Below are positions 45,008 to 53,190 of a stretch of DNA of 64,000 bases, piece after piece. The stretch is from assembly GCA_964584805.1 (NCBI GenBank), contig CAZPAY010000001.1, positions 124,001 through 188,000 of the forward strand, in the 5' to 3' direction. Origin of the DNA: JABHIE01 sp964584805. Its GTDB lineage: Bacteria; Planctomycetota; UBA1135. The notes beneath the pieces are model-generated. The model made no database searches. It was not told where the DNA came from and was given only the letters and a program-made list of their open reading frames with translations. A program made the position numbers and the translations under genes. Every line of letters starts with the position of its first letter. Position 1 is the first letter of the stretch.

Positions 45008-45382
45008 TTAGAACTTCAAGCCTCCTTCGCGGGCTGCTTCGCCAAGAGCGCGAACGCGCCCGTGGTAGAGGCACCAGCCTCGGTCGAACTTGACATCCGT
45101 CACGCCAGCGGCAATCGCACGCTCAGCAATGACTCGGCCCACGATTTGAGCCTTTTCAGTCTTGGTTTTGCCTGCAAGCTCATCTTTCAAGATAGGGTCT
45201 TGCGTGCTAACGGCTGCAAGCGTGGCCATACCCAAGTCGTCAATGACCTGAACAGAGATGTGCTTACTGCTACGGTAAACGGAAAGCCGAGGGCGATCCG
45301 ATGAGGCACGGAGGCGACGACGAACACCCATAACTTTACGGGTACGACGCTTCCACTTTTTCTTTTGCTGGAGATGGTCCAT
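45008..45382 (-). CDS. rplR: 50S ribosomal protein L18
   Basis: 124 residues: KWKRRTRKVMGVRRRLRAS, RPRLSVYRSSKHISVQVIDD and the C-terminal FDRGWCLYHGRVRALGEAAREGGL. Binds 5S rRNA. Six bases after rplF. Confidence 0.97.
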   Translation of the reverse strand: MDHLQQKKKWKRRTRKVMGVRRRLRASSDRPRLSVYRSSKHISVQVIDDLGMATLAAVSTQDPILKDELAGKTKTEKAQIVGRVIAERAIAAGVTDVKFDRGWCLYHGRVRALGEAAREGGLKF

Positions 45383-45388
45383 GATTGA

Positions 45389-45931
45389 TTACGCCAGTGA
45401 TTTACCGACCTTACGGCGAACAAGCTCGCCTTTGTAGCGAATACCCTTGCCCTTATAGGGCTCAGGCGGACGGACCCGGCGGATATTGGCTGCGAACTGG
45501 CCGACCTGATGCTTGTCGTAACCACTCACAACGACTTCCGTTGGGGACGTGAGAGAAACCTCAACACCTTCGGGAGGATCACACTGCACAGGGTGGCAAA
45601 AGCCAATCTGCAACTCAATCCCCTTACCCATTGGTTTGGCGTTCCAGCCCGTGCCAATGATTTCGAGTGTTTTGGAATAGCCGTTCGTGACCCCCTCAAC
45701 CATATTGGCGAGGTGAGCGCGAACAAGACCATGCAAGGCAGAGGCCTTCGTGGCACTGCCGGCACCCGTGCGAACGACACGGACGATGTTGTCTTCCTGC
45801 TCAATGCCAACTTCAGGAAAGAGTGGGAAGGTGATGGCGCCTTTAGCACCCTTTACCTCAAACCCTTCCGAGTTGACCTCGACGCTAACGCCGGCTGGCA
45901 GAACGACTTCTTGAACTCCGATGCGTGACAT
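45389..45931 (-). CDS. rplF: 50S ribosomal protein L6
   Basis: 180 residues from the ATG at 45931 (MSRIGVQEVVLPAGV), the usual L6 beginning; the longer frame is upstream sequence. Ends PEPYKGKGIRYKGELVRRKVGK. Part of the sarcin-ricin-proximal stalk base. Confidence 0.96.
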   Translation of the reverse strand: MSRIGVQEVVLPAGVSVEVNSEGFEVKGAKGAITFPLFPEVGIEQEDNIVRVVRTGAGSATKASALHGLVRAHLANMVEGVTNGYSKTLEIIGTGWNAKPMGKGIELQIGFCHPVQCDPPEGVEVSLTSPTEVVVSGYDKHQVGQFAANIRRVRPPEPYKGKGIRYKGELVRRKVGKSLA

Positions 45932-45941
45932 AGAAAAGCTC

Positions 45942-46343
45942 CTAGAAAACGCTACAGAGGACTTCGCCACCGACGCCAGCTTCGACAGCTTGCTTGCCTG
46001 TCATGAGGCCTTTTGCGGTGGTCATGATGGTGGTGCCCAAACCCTTGCGGACGAGAGGAATGTCGCGGCTTGCGGCATAAACTCGGCAACCAGGCTTGGA
46101 AACGCGTTTGATTTCTGAAATGGCACAAATACCATCACGGTCATACTTAAGGTGGAGGCGTAAAAGCGTGAATTTAGTTTCACCCTCAACGACCTCGACT
46201 TCACTTAGGTAGCCTGAATCTTTCAGCACAAGAGCAATACTGCTCTTCATGCGTGAAGCAGGCACATCGACAGTACGCTTGCGGACTTGAATACCATTAC
46301 GGATTCGTGTCAGCATGTCAGCGATTGGATCAGTCATAGTCAT
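45942..46343 (-). CDS. rpsH: 30S ribosomal protein S8
   Basis: 133 residues: TDPIADMLTRIRNG, PASRMKSSIALVLKDSGYL, and SRDIPLVRKGLGTTIMTTAKG. Primary 16S rRNA binding protein. Confidence 0.97.
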   Translation of the reverse strand: MTMTDPIADMLTRIRNGIQVRKRTVDVPASRMKSSIALVLKDSGYLSEVEVVEGETKFTLLRLHLKYDRDGICAISEIKRVSKPGCRVYAASRDIPLVRKGLGTTIMTTAKGLMTGKQAVEAGVGGEVLCSVF

Positions 46344-46355
46344 GATTCTTATCCT

Positions 46356-46661
46356 CTACCAAGATGACTTGCGGACGCCTGGAAGGACGCCGGCATGGGC
46401 GAGACGACGAAACACCAAACGGGAAACGCCAAAGCGGCGGTAGTACGCCTGAGGGCGACCCGTGATGGAGCATCGGTTATGAAGACGGGCAGCACATGCA
46501 TCACGCGGCATCTTAGAGATGGCGCGATAAGCCTCATACTTATCCTCAAGACTAGCCTCAGGATCCCGAGTGATTTTCAAAAGAGCGGCACGCTTTTCAG
46601 CATGTTGCGCAACAAGGCGCTGGCGCTTCTTTTCACGGTAAATTGCACTTTTCTTAGCCAT
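46356..46661 (-). CDS. rpsN: 30S ribosomal protein S14, long zinc-free type
   Basis: 101 residues: MAKKSAIYREKKRQRLV, SKMPRDACAARLHNRCSITGRP, FGVSRLVFRRLAHAG. It lacks the CxxC...CxxC zinc motif of the short S14, in contrast to zinc-type S4 and L36 here. Three bases after rplE. Confidence 0.95.
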   Translation of the reverse strand: MAKKSAIYREKKRQRLVAQHAEKRAALLKITRDPEASLEDKYEAYRAISKMPRDACAARLHNRCSITGRPQAYYRRFGVSRLVFRRLAHAGVLPGVRKSSW

Positions 46662-46663
46662 TT

Positions 46664-47215
46664 CTACTTTTCCTCACTCTTGCGGCGGAATGGGAAACCG
46701 AAACCTTCGAGGAGGGCGCGGCCTTCTTCGTCAGACTTAGCATCGGTTACGATGGTGATATTCATTCCTTGGACATGCTCCACCTTGTCTAAATCAATCT
46801 CTGGGAACAGAGATTGCTCCGTTAGGCCAACGCTAAAGTTACCGCGGCCGTCAAAGTTGTCTTTAATACCACGGAAGTCACGGACTCGTGGGAAAACAAC
46901 AGAAATCAGACGATCCATGAACTCGTACATGCGAGCTCCACGAAGTGTCGTCATGCAACCAACGGCCAGACCTTCACGCAAACGAAAACCTGAGATAGAT
47001 TTCTTAGCGTGAGTAATCATTGGCTTCTGACCAGTAATGCGGGAAAGGTCTTTGACGGCTGCATCCATCGCAGCCTTATTTTCAACCGCCTTACCAACAC
47101 CCATGGAAACCACGACCTTGCAGACCTTGGGAACCTCATGCGGGTTGGTGTAAGAGAAACGCTCTTTGAGACCAGGGACAATGGTCTCGGCGTATTTTTC
47201 AGTGAGTCGTGACAT
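46664..47215 (-). CDS. rplE: 50S ribosomal protein L5
   Basis: 183 residues: KVCKVVVSMGVGKAVENK, ITGQKPMITHAKKSISGFRLREG, RDFRGIKDNFDGRGNFSVGL. 5S rRNA and P-site tRNA contact protein. Confidence 0.97.
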   Translation of the reverse strand: MSRLTEKYAETIVPGLKERFSYTNPHEVPKVCKVVVSMGVGKAVENKAAMDAAVKDLSRITGQKPMITHAKKSISGFRLREGLAVGCMTTLRGARMYEFMDRLISVVFPRVRDFRGIKDNFDGRGNFSVGLTEQSLFPEIDLDKVEHVQGMNITIVTDAKSDEEGRALLEGFGFPFRRKSEEK

Positions 47216-47219
47216 GGCT

Positions 47220-47525
47220 CTAGAACTTGGTACCGCAGGGAATGCCTACACGGACTTTGGCTTTGCCCTCACCACTCACGCAAGTACGGACGCCTTTGCC
47301 TGCCTTTTCACTCCAAAGCAACACATTTGATGCAGCAATGGGCGTGGCGACTTCGACGGAACCACCCTGCGGGTTGGCTTGAGTCTTGGGAATCCGCTTT
47401 TCACGGACATTAACACCCTCGACAGTTACGCGCCCCTTGACTTTATCAAGGGAAATCACGACACCGCGCTGGCCTTTGTGGTTGCCTGAGATGACGACAA
47501 CATCGTCTCCTTTCTTTAAATGCAT
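47220..47525 (-). CDS. rplX: 50S ribosomal protein L24
   Basis: 101 residues with a KOW motif near the N-terminus (GDDVVVISGNHKGQRGVVISL). The start overlaps the rplN stop by one base (TGATG). Confidence 0.96.
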   Translation of the reverse strand: MHLKKGDDVVVISGNHKGQRGVVISLDKVKGRVTVEGVNVREKRIPKTQANPQGGSVEVATPIAASNVLLWSEKAGKGVRTCVSGEGKAKVRVGIPCGTKF

Positions 47526-47893
47526 CAGACGACCTCCTGGGCAAGAGAAACAATTTTCATGAAATTACGCTCGCGCAATTCACGAGCCACTGCACCAAAG
47601 ATGCGAGTGCCGCGTGGATTACCTTCGCCATCGACAAGGCACAAAGCATTGCCGTCAAAGCGAACATACGAGCCATCAGCCCGACGAAGCTTTTGCCGTG
47701 TGCGAACAATCACACCGCGGACGACCTCACCGGTTTTAATGTCACTGCCAGGAAGGGCCTTCTTGACTGAGGCGACAATAATGTCGCCAACGGTTGCGAA
47801 TTGACGGCCTGAGCCGCCCAGCACCTTGATGCACATAACCTCTTTCGGGCCGCTGTTGTCGGCAACGTTGAGGCGAGTTTGTACTTGAATCAT
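47525..47893 (-). CDS. rplN: 50S ribosomal protein L14
   Basis: 122 residues: MIQVQTRLNVADNSGPKEV, GDIIVASVKKALPGS, FDGNALCLVDGEGNPRGTRIFG. A strong AGGAGGAGG SD lies before the ATG. Confidence 0.98.
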   Translation of the reverse strand: MIQVQTRLNVADNSGPKEVMCIKVLGGSGRQFATVGDIIVASVKKALPGSDIKTGEVVRGVIVRTRQKLRRADGSYVRFDGNALCLVDGEGNPRGTRIFGAVARELRERNFMKIVSLAQEVV

Positions 47894-47908
47894 GGTTCCT
47901 CCTCCTTT

Positions 47909-48196
47909 TTAGTTTTGTGGAGCCGCCTCGAGCACTTTCACGAGACGCCAACGTTTGGTCTTACTCATGGGACGGATGCCCATAATCTCGACGAAATCGC
48001 CCTCACGTGCCTCGTTGGCACCATCGTGGGCGTAGAATTTTTTCCGAACCTTAATGGTCTTTTTGTAAAGTGGGTGACGCGCCGTGCGCTCAACCTGCAC
48101 CACAATGGTGCAATCCATTTTGTCAGACATCACTGTGCCGCACATCACCTTGCGGGTGCCGCGCTCGCCAGTGGTTTCCATGGTGTTATCAGTCAT
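47909..48196 (-). CDS. rpsQ: 30S ribosomal protein S17
   Basis: 95 residues with a 10-residue N-terminal extension; CTIVVQVERTARHPLYKK and RPMSKTKRWRLVKVL. Between rpmC and rplN. Confidence 0.95.
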   Translation of the reverse strand: MTDNTMETTGERGTRKVMCGTVMSDKMDCTIVVQVERTARHPLYKKTIKVRKKFYAHDGANEAREGDFVEIMGIRPMSKTKRWRLVKVLEAAPQN

Positions 48197-48207
48197 GATG
48201 GGTATCC

Positions 48208-48420
48208 CTAACGGGCCTCCTGGCCACGGACGCCGATCTCGCGCTCGCGCAAAATCGTCTTCATGCGGGCAATGTCGCGACGAACAAGACGAATCTTGGA
48301 CGGGCTGGCATTACCTTCGGTGAGCTGACGAAAATTCATTTCGAAAAGCTCCTTTTCTAGGTTTGCGATGTCGAAGAAAAGTTCTTCGTTCTCTTTACCG
48401 CGTACTTCTTTGGCTTTCAT
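48208..48420 (-). CDS. rpmC: 50S ribosomal protein L29
   Basis: 70 residues, two-helix protein: LEKELFEMNFRQLTEGNAS, RLVRRDIARMKTILRERE. Near the exit tunnel, contacts SRP and trigger factor. Confidence 0.95.
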   Translation of the reverse strand: MKAKEVRGKENEELFFDIANLEKELFEMNFRQLTEGNASPSKIRLVRRDIARMKTILREREIGVRGQEAR

Positions 48421-48430
48421 TTGTATTCCT

Positions 48431-48937
48431 CTAGATGTGCTTGCGGAAAATCATGCGCACGCGCATGGGCATCTTGTGGGCCACGCGGTTAAACGCTTTG
48501 CGAGCGACTCCTTCATCGACGCCACCCACTTCGTAAACAACGGTGCCGGGGCGGACGACCGCAACCCAACGATCCACGTCGCCTTTACCAGAACCCATCC
48601 GTACCTCAAGAGGCTTGGCGGTCACAGGCTTGTGTGGAAAGACGCGAATCCAAATCTTGCCGTCACCGGCAACACGGTTACAAGCGATACGACCGGCTTC
48701 GATCGTGCGCGCACTCAACCAAGCCCACTCTGTCGCCTGAAGGCCATACTCTCCGAAAGAAACACGGTTTCCGCGGGAAGCGACCTCGGTACAGATGCGT
48801 TTTTTAGGCGTAATCACACCGTGGCGGTGCATATTACGGCCAGCCGGGCCTTTGCCGTTTGGCTTTTGGCACTTGTAGGTACCCTTTAATTTACCGCGCT
48901 GTGTCTTGCGGTACTTCACTCGTTTTGGCATTAACAT
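48431..48937 (-). CDS. rplP: 50S ribosomal protein L16 with an N-terminal insertion
   Basis: 168 residues against about 137 in most bacteria. The usual opening MLMPKRVKYRKTQRGKLKG is followed by about 30-34 extra residues (about 20-53: KCQKPNGKGPAGRNMHRHG, VITPKKRICTEVASR) before the conserved RGNRVSFGEYGLQA. The rest (IWIRVFPHKPVTAKPLEVRMG, RKAFNRVAHKMP) is normal. The insertion would sit near the A-site side of L16. It is in frame, so it is not an assembly artefact by itself. Confidence 0.95.
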   Translation of the reverse strand: MLMPKRVKYRKTQRGKLKGTYKCQKPNGKGPAGRNMHRHGVITPKKRICTEVASRGNRVSFGEYGLQATEWAWLSARTIEAGRIACNRVAGDGKIWIRVFPHKPVTAKPLEVRMGSGKGDVDRWVAVVRPGTVVYEVGGVDEGVARKAFNRVAHKMPMRVRMIFRKHI

Positions 48938-48949
48938 TGCAAAAACTCC

Positions 48950-49585
48950 TTAAAAACGACCTTGGTCTTCGCCTTTGTAAATCCAGACTTTCACTCCGAT
49001 AATGCCGTATGTAGTTTCGGCGACGGAGAACCCATAATCACAACGGGCTGACAAAGTTTGGAGTGGAATGCGCCCTTGACGCTGAGTCAAGGTACGGCTC
49101 ATTTCAGCACCATCGATACGGCCCGACACCTGGACACGGATGCCCTCAGCGCCAGCGTTCATGGCATTCTCAACGATGCGCTTGACCTGATAGCGTGGTG
49201 AGACACGACGCTCGATGGCAGCAGCAAGGTTTTCAGAAATGGTCTGTGAGTCGAGATCCCAGTGGCGGACCTCTTGGATGTCAAGCTTGACCTCGCCCCC
49301 GGTAATCTTTTCAAGATCCGTAACGAGCTTGTCACGGTTTTCGTAGCCCTTACCGATAACTTCGCCCTTGCGGGTTACCAAGAGCATGACCGTCATACGA
49401 CCGCCGCGCTGCTGGATATCAATACGGGAAACAATACCTTTGCGGTGACGACTCTTAATCAGCTCACGCACTTTATAGTCAAGCAAAACTTGACCTGCGT
49501 AGTCATTACCGCGAGCGAACCAGCGCGAACGCCAAGGCTCACTAATGCCGATGCGGAAACCAATCGGGTTAATTTTTTGACCCAT
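48950..49585 (-). CDS. rpsC: 30S ribosomal protein S3
   Basis: 211 residues, KH-type RNA-binding domain (RMTVMLLVTRKGEVIGKGYEN) and C-terminal GIRVQVSGRIDGAEMSR. mRNA entry channel protein. Three bases after rplV. Confidence 0.97.
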   Translation of the reverse strand: MGQKINPIGFRIGISEPWRSRWFARGNDYAGQVLLDYKVRELIKSRHRKGIVSRIDIQQRGGRMTVMLLVTRKGEVIGKGYENRDKLVTDLEKITGGEVKLDIQEVRHWDLDSQTISENLAAAIERRVSPRYQVKRIVENAMNAGAEGIRVQVSGRIDGAEMSRTLTQRQGRIPLQTLSARCDYGFSVAETTYGIIGVKVWIYKGEDQGRF

Positions 49586-49588
49586 TTC

Positions 49589-49936
49589 TTAGGCCTCCTT
49601 TGGGGTTACAGCGACCTTGATGTGTGAGGTGCGCTTGCGGATAGGCATGGCGCGCCCCATTGGGCCTGGACGAAAGCGTGCGCGGCCACCAAGAAGTGGA
49701 CCGCCATCAACGCGCGCGTCAGAAACGAAGAGTGTGTTGACATCAACCGAATCGTTTTGTGCAGCGTTAGCCACTGCGGAGCGCAAAACCTTCATAAAGA
49801 AAGAAGCGCCACGAGTCGGGGTGTGATCCAACAAGTCAAGCGCACGACTCACACTCAGACCACGAATCAAGTCAGCCGCTGGCCGAGCTTTGGTCGGAGA
49901 GATACGCGCGTAGCGATGGGAAGCTCTGTATTGCAT
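49589..49936 (-). CDS. rplV: 50S ribosomal protein L22
   Basis: 115 residues: HRYARISPTKARPAADLIRG, GGPLLGGRARFRPGPMGRAM (tip of the tunnel loop), TSHIKVAVTP. Follows rpsS by 12 bases. Confidence 0.97.
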   Translation of the reverse strand: MQYRASHRYARISPTKARPAADLIRGLSVSRALDLLDHTPTRGASFFMKVLRSAVANAAQNDSVDVNTLFVSDARVDGGPLLGGRARFRPGPMGRAMPIRKRTSHIKVAVTPKEA

Positions 49937-49948
49937 GTTTAGGCTTTA

Positions 49949-50212
49949 CTACTTCTTCTTGTCGTGACCGCGGAAGGTGCGTGTCGGAGAGAACTCACCG
50001 AGACGATGCCCCACCATGTCTTCTGTAATGAAAACTTTGGTGAATTGACGGCCGTTGTGAACCATGAAGGTAACACCTACATAGTCAGGGATAATGGTGG
50101 ATGCGCGCGCCCATGTTTTAATAGGAGCCCGATCGCCAGTTTCTTTTGCCTTAACGACCTTGCGATGAACGCGGGGGTCAATCCAAGGACCTTTCTTGAG
50201 ACTGCGTGCCAT
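49949..50212 (-). CDS. rpsS: 30S ribosomal protein S19
   Basis: 87 residues: MARSLKKGPWIDPRVHRKV, TIIPDYVGVTFMVHNGRQF, GHRLGEFSPTRTFRGHDKK. Three bases after rplB. Confidence 0.97.
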   Translation of the reverse strand: MARSLKKGPWIDPRVHRKVVKAKETGDRAPIKTWARASTIIPDYVGVTFMVHNGRQFTKVFITEDMVGHRLGEFSPTRTFRGHDKKK

Positions 50213-50215
50213 GGT

Positions 50216-51046
50216 TTACTTTGCCCCCTTACGACGGCGAACAATGAACTTGGAGGTCGTCTTACGCTTGTTACGCGTTTTCTGGCCTTTCGCAGGCTTA
50301 CCCCAAGGAGAGACTGGGTGCTTACCCATGGTGCGGCCTTCACCACCACCGTGCGGGTGAGCTGCTGGGTACATTGCAGCACCACGAACATGTGGGCGAC
50401 GGCCCATATGGCGGGAACGACCTGCCTTACCTAGCTTGACGTTTTTGTGGTCAGCATTACCCACAACCCCGATGGTTGCGCGACAAGTGGCATGAACACG
50501 GCGAAGCTCACCAGAAGGCATAATCAAAAGAGCGTAATCACCCTCACGAGCAGCCAATCGAGCGGAAGAGCCCGCGGAGCGAGCCATCTTGGCACCCTGC
50601 CCAGGACGAAGCTCAACGTTGTGAACCTCCATACCCAAGGGAATGTCGGACAATAGCTTTGCGCAACCTGGCTTTGGCTCAGAATCAGGGCCTGACATCA
50701 CAGTGTCGCCTTGACTCAGGCCTTCAGGCCAAACGATGTAGGACTTTGCCCCATCGACATAATGCAAAAGCGCAATGTATGCCGAACGGTTTGGGTCATA
50801 TTCAATGTGCGCCACCTTTGCAGGCACGCCGTCTTTGAGACGCTTGAAGTCGATGATCCGATACCTCCGCTTTGCGCCACCTCCACGATGACGAGCGGTT
50901 ACGCGGCCGCGGTTATTTCGGCCACCGCTTTTCTTCAGAGGAGCCAAGAGGCTTTTCTCAGGAGTCTGGCGGGTCAGCTCAGCGCGATCCAACACAGAGC
51001 CGCCACGGCGACCTGGTGAAGTTGGCTTGTAGTACTTAATTCCCAT
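50216..51046 (-). CDS. rplB: 50S ribosomal protein L2
   Basis: 276 residues: KSGGRNNRGRVTARHRGGG, RPHVRGAAMYPAAHPHGGG with the histidine needed for peptidyl-transferase-centre structure, and KTRNKRKTTSKFIVRRR. Central 23S-binding protein. Confidence 0.98.
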   Translation of the reverse strand: MGIKYYKPTSPGRRGGSVLDRAELTRQTPEKSLLAPLKKSGGRNNRGRVTARHRGGGAKRRYRIIDFKRLKDGVPAKVAHIEYDPNRSAYIALLHYVDGAKSYIVWPEGLSQGDTVMSGPDSEPKPGCAKLLSDIPLGMEVHNVELRPGQGAKMARSAGSSARLAAREGDYALLIMPSGELRRVHATCRATIGVVGNADHKNVKLGKAGRSRHMGRRPHVRGAAMYPAAHPHGGGEGRTMGKHPVSPWGKPAKGQKTRNKRKTTSKFIVRRRKGAK

Positions 51047-51057
51047 GACGGTCTCTC

Positions 51058-51348
51058 TTAGTAGAGGTCGATGCGTTCGCCGTCTGCCAACTGAACGATG
51101 GCGACCTTGCGATCTGGTGTACGGAAAAGTTGCATGCCACGGCGACGAGTCTTGCCGGAGCGTACGAGAGTATTTACCTTGACCACCTTAACCTCGAAGA
51201 TGTCTTCGACGGCTTGAGCGATTTCGATACGGTTTGCACCAGCGGCAACCTCGAAGCGGTAAGAGTTACGACGCTCCTGCTCTTCGGTTGACTTCTCAGT
51301 TAAGACTGGCTTCAGAATAATCTGATAGGACTCTGTGGACTTAACCAT
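51058..51348 (-). CDS. rplW: 50S ribosomal protein L23
   Basis: 96 residues: YQIILKPVLTEKSTEEQE, YRFEVAAGANRIEIAQAVE, GKTRRRGMQLFRTPD. Docking site of SRP and trigger factor. No gap to rplD. Confidence 0.97.
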   Translation of the reverse strand: MVKSTESYQIILKPVLTEKSTEEQERRNSYRFEVAAGANRIEIAQAVEDIFEVKVVKVNTLVRSGKTRRRGMQLFRTPDRKVAIVQLADGERIDLY

Positions 51349-51996
51349 TTACTTAGCCTCCTTAGAGATCTTAGAGAAACGACCTACCATGCACTCAAGA
51401 GCGCCATCTTGCGCTAGAACCCACTTATGAGCCAAAAGGTCATATGCGTTGGCTTCCGCAGCGGTCACCACATCAACGCGCGGGAAATTGCGGAACGACT
51501 TATAGACACTCATGTCGCGCTCGGCGGTGACAATCAAAACACTGTCTTTGCCGCAACCACAACCGGCCATAATAGCGCGCGCCGATTTCGAGGAAGGCGC
51601 CTCAAAGGAGAAGCCAGTCAATTCAAAAACCTCACTGTCTTGCAACTTACCCATCAGGGCAGAGCGCAAGGCGACCAAGCGCTGCTTGCGAGGGTAGTGA
51701 AAACCCCAATTGCGTGTGTTACGCGGGCCAAAAACAGTAGCGCCACCCACCCACAAAGGGCTACGGCGGTCACCGGCACGAGCACGGCCTGTCTTCTTTT
51801 GCTTCCAAGGCTTAGCCTTATGGCGCGCCAACTCAGTACGCACTTTAGTGTGCGCGTCGCCTTGACGACTGTTGGCCTGATACTGGACGATCATGTCCTT
51901 GAGCGTGCGGTAGAGAACTTTCTCACCGAGGTTAGCGGAGAAATCCTTCTCGCTAGCCTTGCCACTCTGGACATCATATGTTGAGAGATTGGCCAT
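51349..51996 (-). CDS. rplD: 50S ribosomal protein L4
   Basis: 215 residues: KPWKQKKTGRARAGDRRSPL, GGATVFGPRNTRNWGFHYP. Exit-tunnel wall protein; in E. coli it represses its own operon. Confidence 0.97.
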   Translation of the reverse strand: MANLSTYDVQSGKASEKDFSANLGEKVLYRTLKDMIVQYQANSRQGDAHTKVRTELARHKAKPWKQKKTGRARAGDRRSPLWVGGATVFGPRNTRNWGFHYPRKQRLVALRSALMGKLQDSEVFELTGFSFEAPSSKSARAIMAGCGCGKDSVLIVTAERDMSVYKSFRNFPRVDVVTAAEANAYDLLAHKWVLAQDGALECMVGRFSKISKEAK

Positions 51997-51998
51997 GA

Positions 51999-52649
51999 TT
52001 ATTTCTTAACTCCCGTTTTGGCGGTAACGAGTTGAACCAAACCGTTTGGCGGGCCTGGCACACCACCGCGAACGAGAATCAAACCGAGATCGGCATGAAT
52101 ACCCTCAACGATGGAGTTTTTCACCGTAATGCGCTTGTTACCGAAGTGACCTGGCATACGCTGACCTTTAAAGACACGACCCGGATAGGCGCACTGGCCA
52201 ATCGAGCCCGGCGCACGGACGTTTCGCGAGCCGTGCGTTTCTGGGCCACGGCGGAAACCGTGGCGCTTAATGGTGCCGGCAAAACCGCGACCCTTTGAGT
52301 TGGCAGTCACATCGACCATATCGCCAACCTCAAAAGTTTCAGCCGTGAGCTCACCGCCAACCTCAAAGCCCTCAAGGTCATCGACGCGGAATTCGCGCAA
52401 GACCCGGAATGCCTTGGTGCCGTTTTTCTCAAACGACTTAAGCTGTGGTTTGTTGACGTGCTTGCCGTTTTCGCGAGCAGGAACGAAGCCAAGCTGCACT
52501 GCGGTGTAGGTATCGCGCTCAATTGTGCGCAAATCCGTCACCGTGCAGGGGCCCGCCTCGAGGACCGTCACGGGTACAACCGTGCCGTCTTCGCGGAAGA
52601 ATTGGGTCATACCCTTCTTCCGAGCCAAGATGAATTTAGTAGAAGCCAT
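51999..52649 (-). CDS. rplC: 50S ribosomal protein L3
   Basis: 216 residues: ILARKKGMTQFFREDGTVVP, GRGFAGTIKRHGFRRGPETH. The residue methylated by PrmB in E. coli (Gln in GQMG) is His in RMPGHFGNKRIT, so that modification is not expected. A 79-base gap separates it from rpsJ. Confidence 0.97.
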   Translation of the reverse strand: MASTKFILARKKGMTQFFREDGTVVPVTVLEAGPCTVTDLRTIERDTYTAVQLGFVPARENGKHVNKPQLKSFEKNGTKAFRVLREFRVDDLEGFEVGGELTAETFEVGDMVDVTANSKGRGFAGTIKRHGFRRGPETHGSRNVRAPGSIGQCAYPGRVFKGQRMPGHFGNKRITVKNSIVEGIHADLGLILVRGGVPGPPNGLVQLVTAKTGVKK

Positions 52650-52728
52650 TGTTCTGTTAGGTGCCCCGGGTCCATGCGGGAAAATCGCAGAGGTTCAGGT
52701 GAACATGCGGGATGAAAAGATGAGGAAT

Positions 52729-53034
52729 CTAAAGTTTGATTCGGACATCTACACCAGCCGAAAGGACCAGCCGGTTGAGAGCGTCGATAGTCTGCGGAGT
52801 TGCCTCAAGCAGATACATCAGGCGCTTGTGCGTGCGAATTTCAAATTGCTCGCGCGCTTTTTTGTTTACGTGAGGGCTACGGAGAACCGTGTACTTCTCG
52901 ATGCGGGTAGGCAATGGAATGGGGCCGGAAACTTTCACGCCGGTAAGACGTGCAGCTTCGACGATCGACTCAGTTGCCTGGTCGATGGCCTCGTGATCGT
53001 AAGCCTCTAAACGAATTTGGATGCGGTCTGACAT
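52729..53034 (-). CDS. rpsJ: 30S ribosomal protein S10
   Basis: 101 residues from the ATG at 53034 (MSDRIQIRLEAYDHEAI); the frame extends 11 codons upstream. Conserved GPIPLPTRIEKYTVLRSPHV. First gene of the S10-spc-alpha string, behind the promoter at 53125-53152. Also part of Nus antitermination. Confidence 0.97.
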   Translation of the reverse strand: MSDRIQIRLEAYDHEAIDQATESIVEAARLTGVKVSGPIPLPTRIEKYTVLRSPHVNKKAREQFEIRTHKRLMYLLEATPQTIDALNRLVLSAGVDVRIKL

Positions 53035-53124
53035 GTTATTACGCACTTTTAGCCTCGTTTCTTCCATCCGCTGCGAATGCAGTTAGGTCCAGATTCCACG
53101 AGGCTTTCCCGAATTGGGTCAAGT

Positions 53125-53152
53125 ATTCTAGGGATTTAACCCAAAAGGTCAA
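53125..53152 (-). promoter_or_regulatory. Promoter of the S10 operon
   Basis: Minus strand TTGACC (plus 53147-53152), 16 bases, TAGAAT (53125-53130). -35 5/6 and -10 5/6 match sigma-70. It lies about 90 bases before rpsJ. A second TTGACC occurs just downstream of the -10. Confidence 0.7.
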
Positions 53153-53190
53153 GCCGGAAATCCTTATTCCTTGGGGAATTACGCCTTTAT

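Noticed and set aside
51427..51984. Plus-strand 185-codon ORF antisense to rplD
   Set aside because: Shadow of L4, low complexity in composition and no signal for translation.
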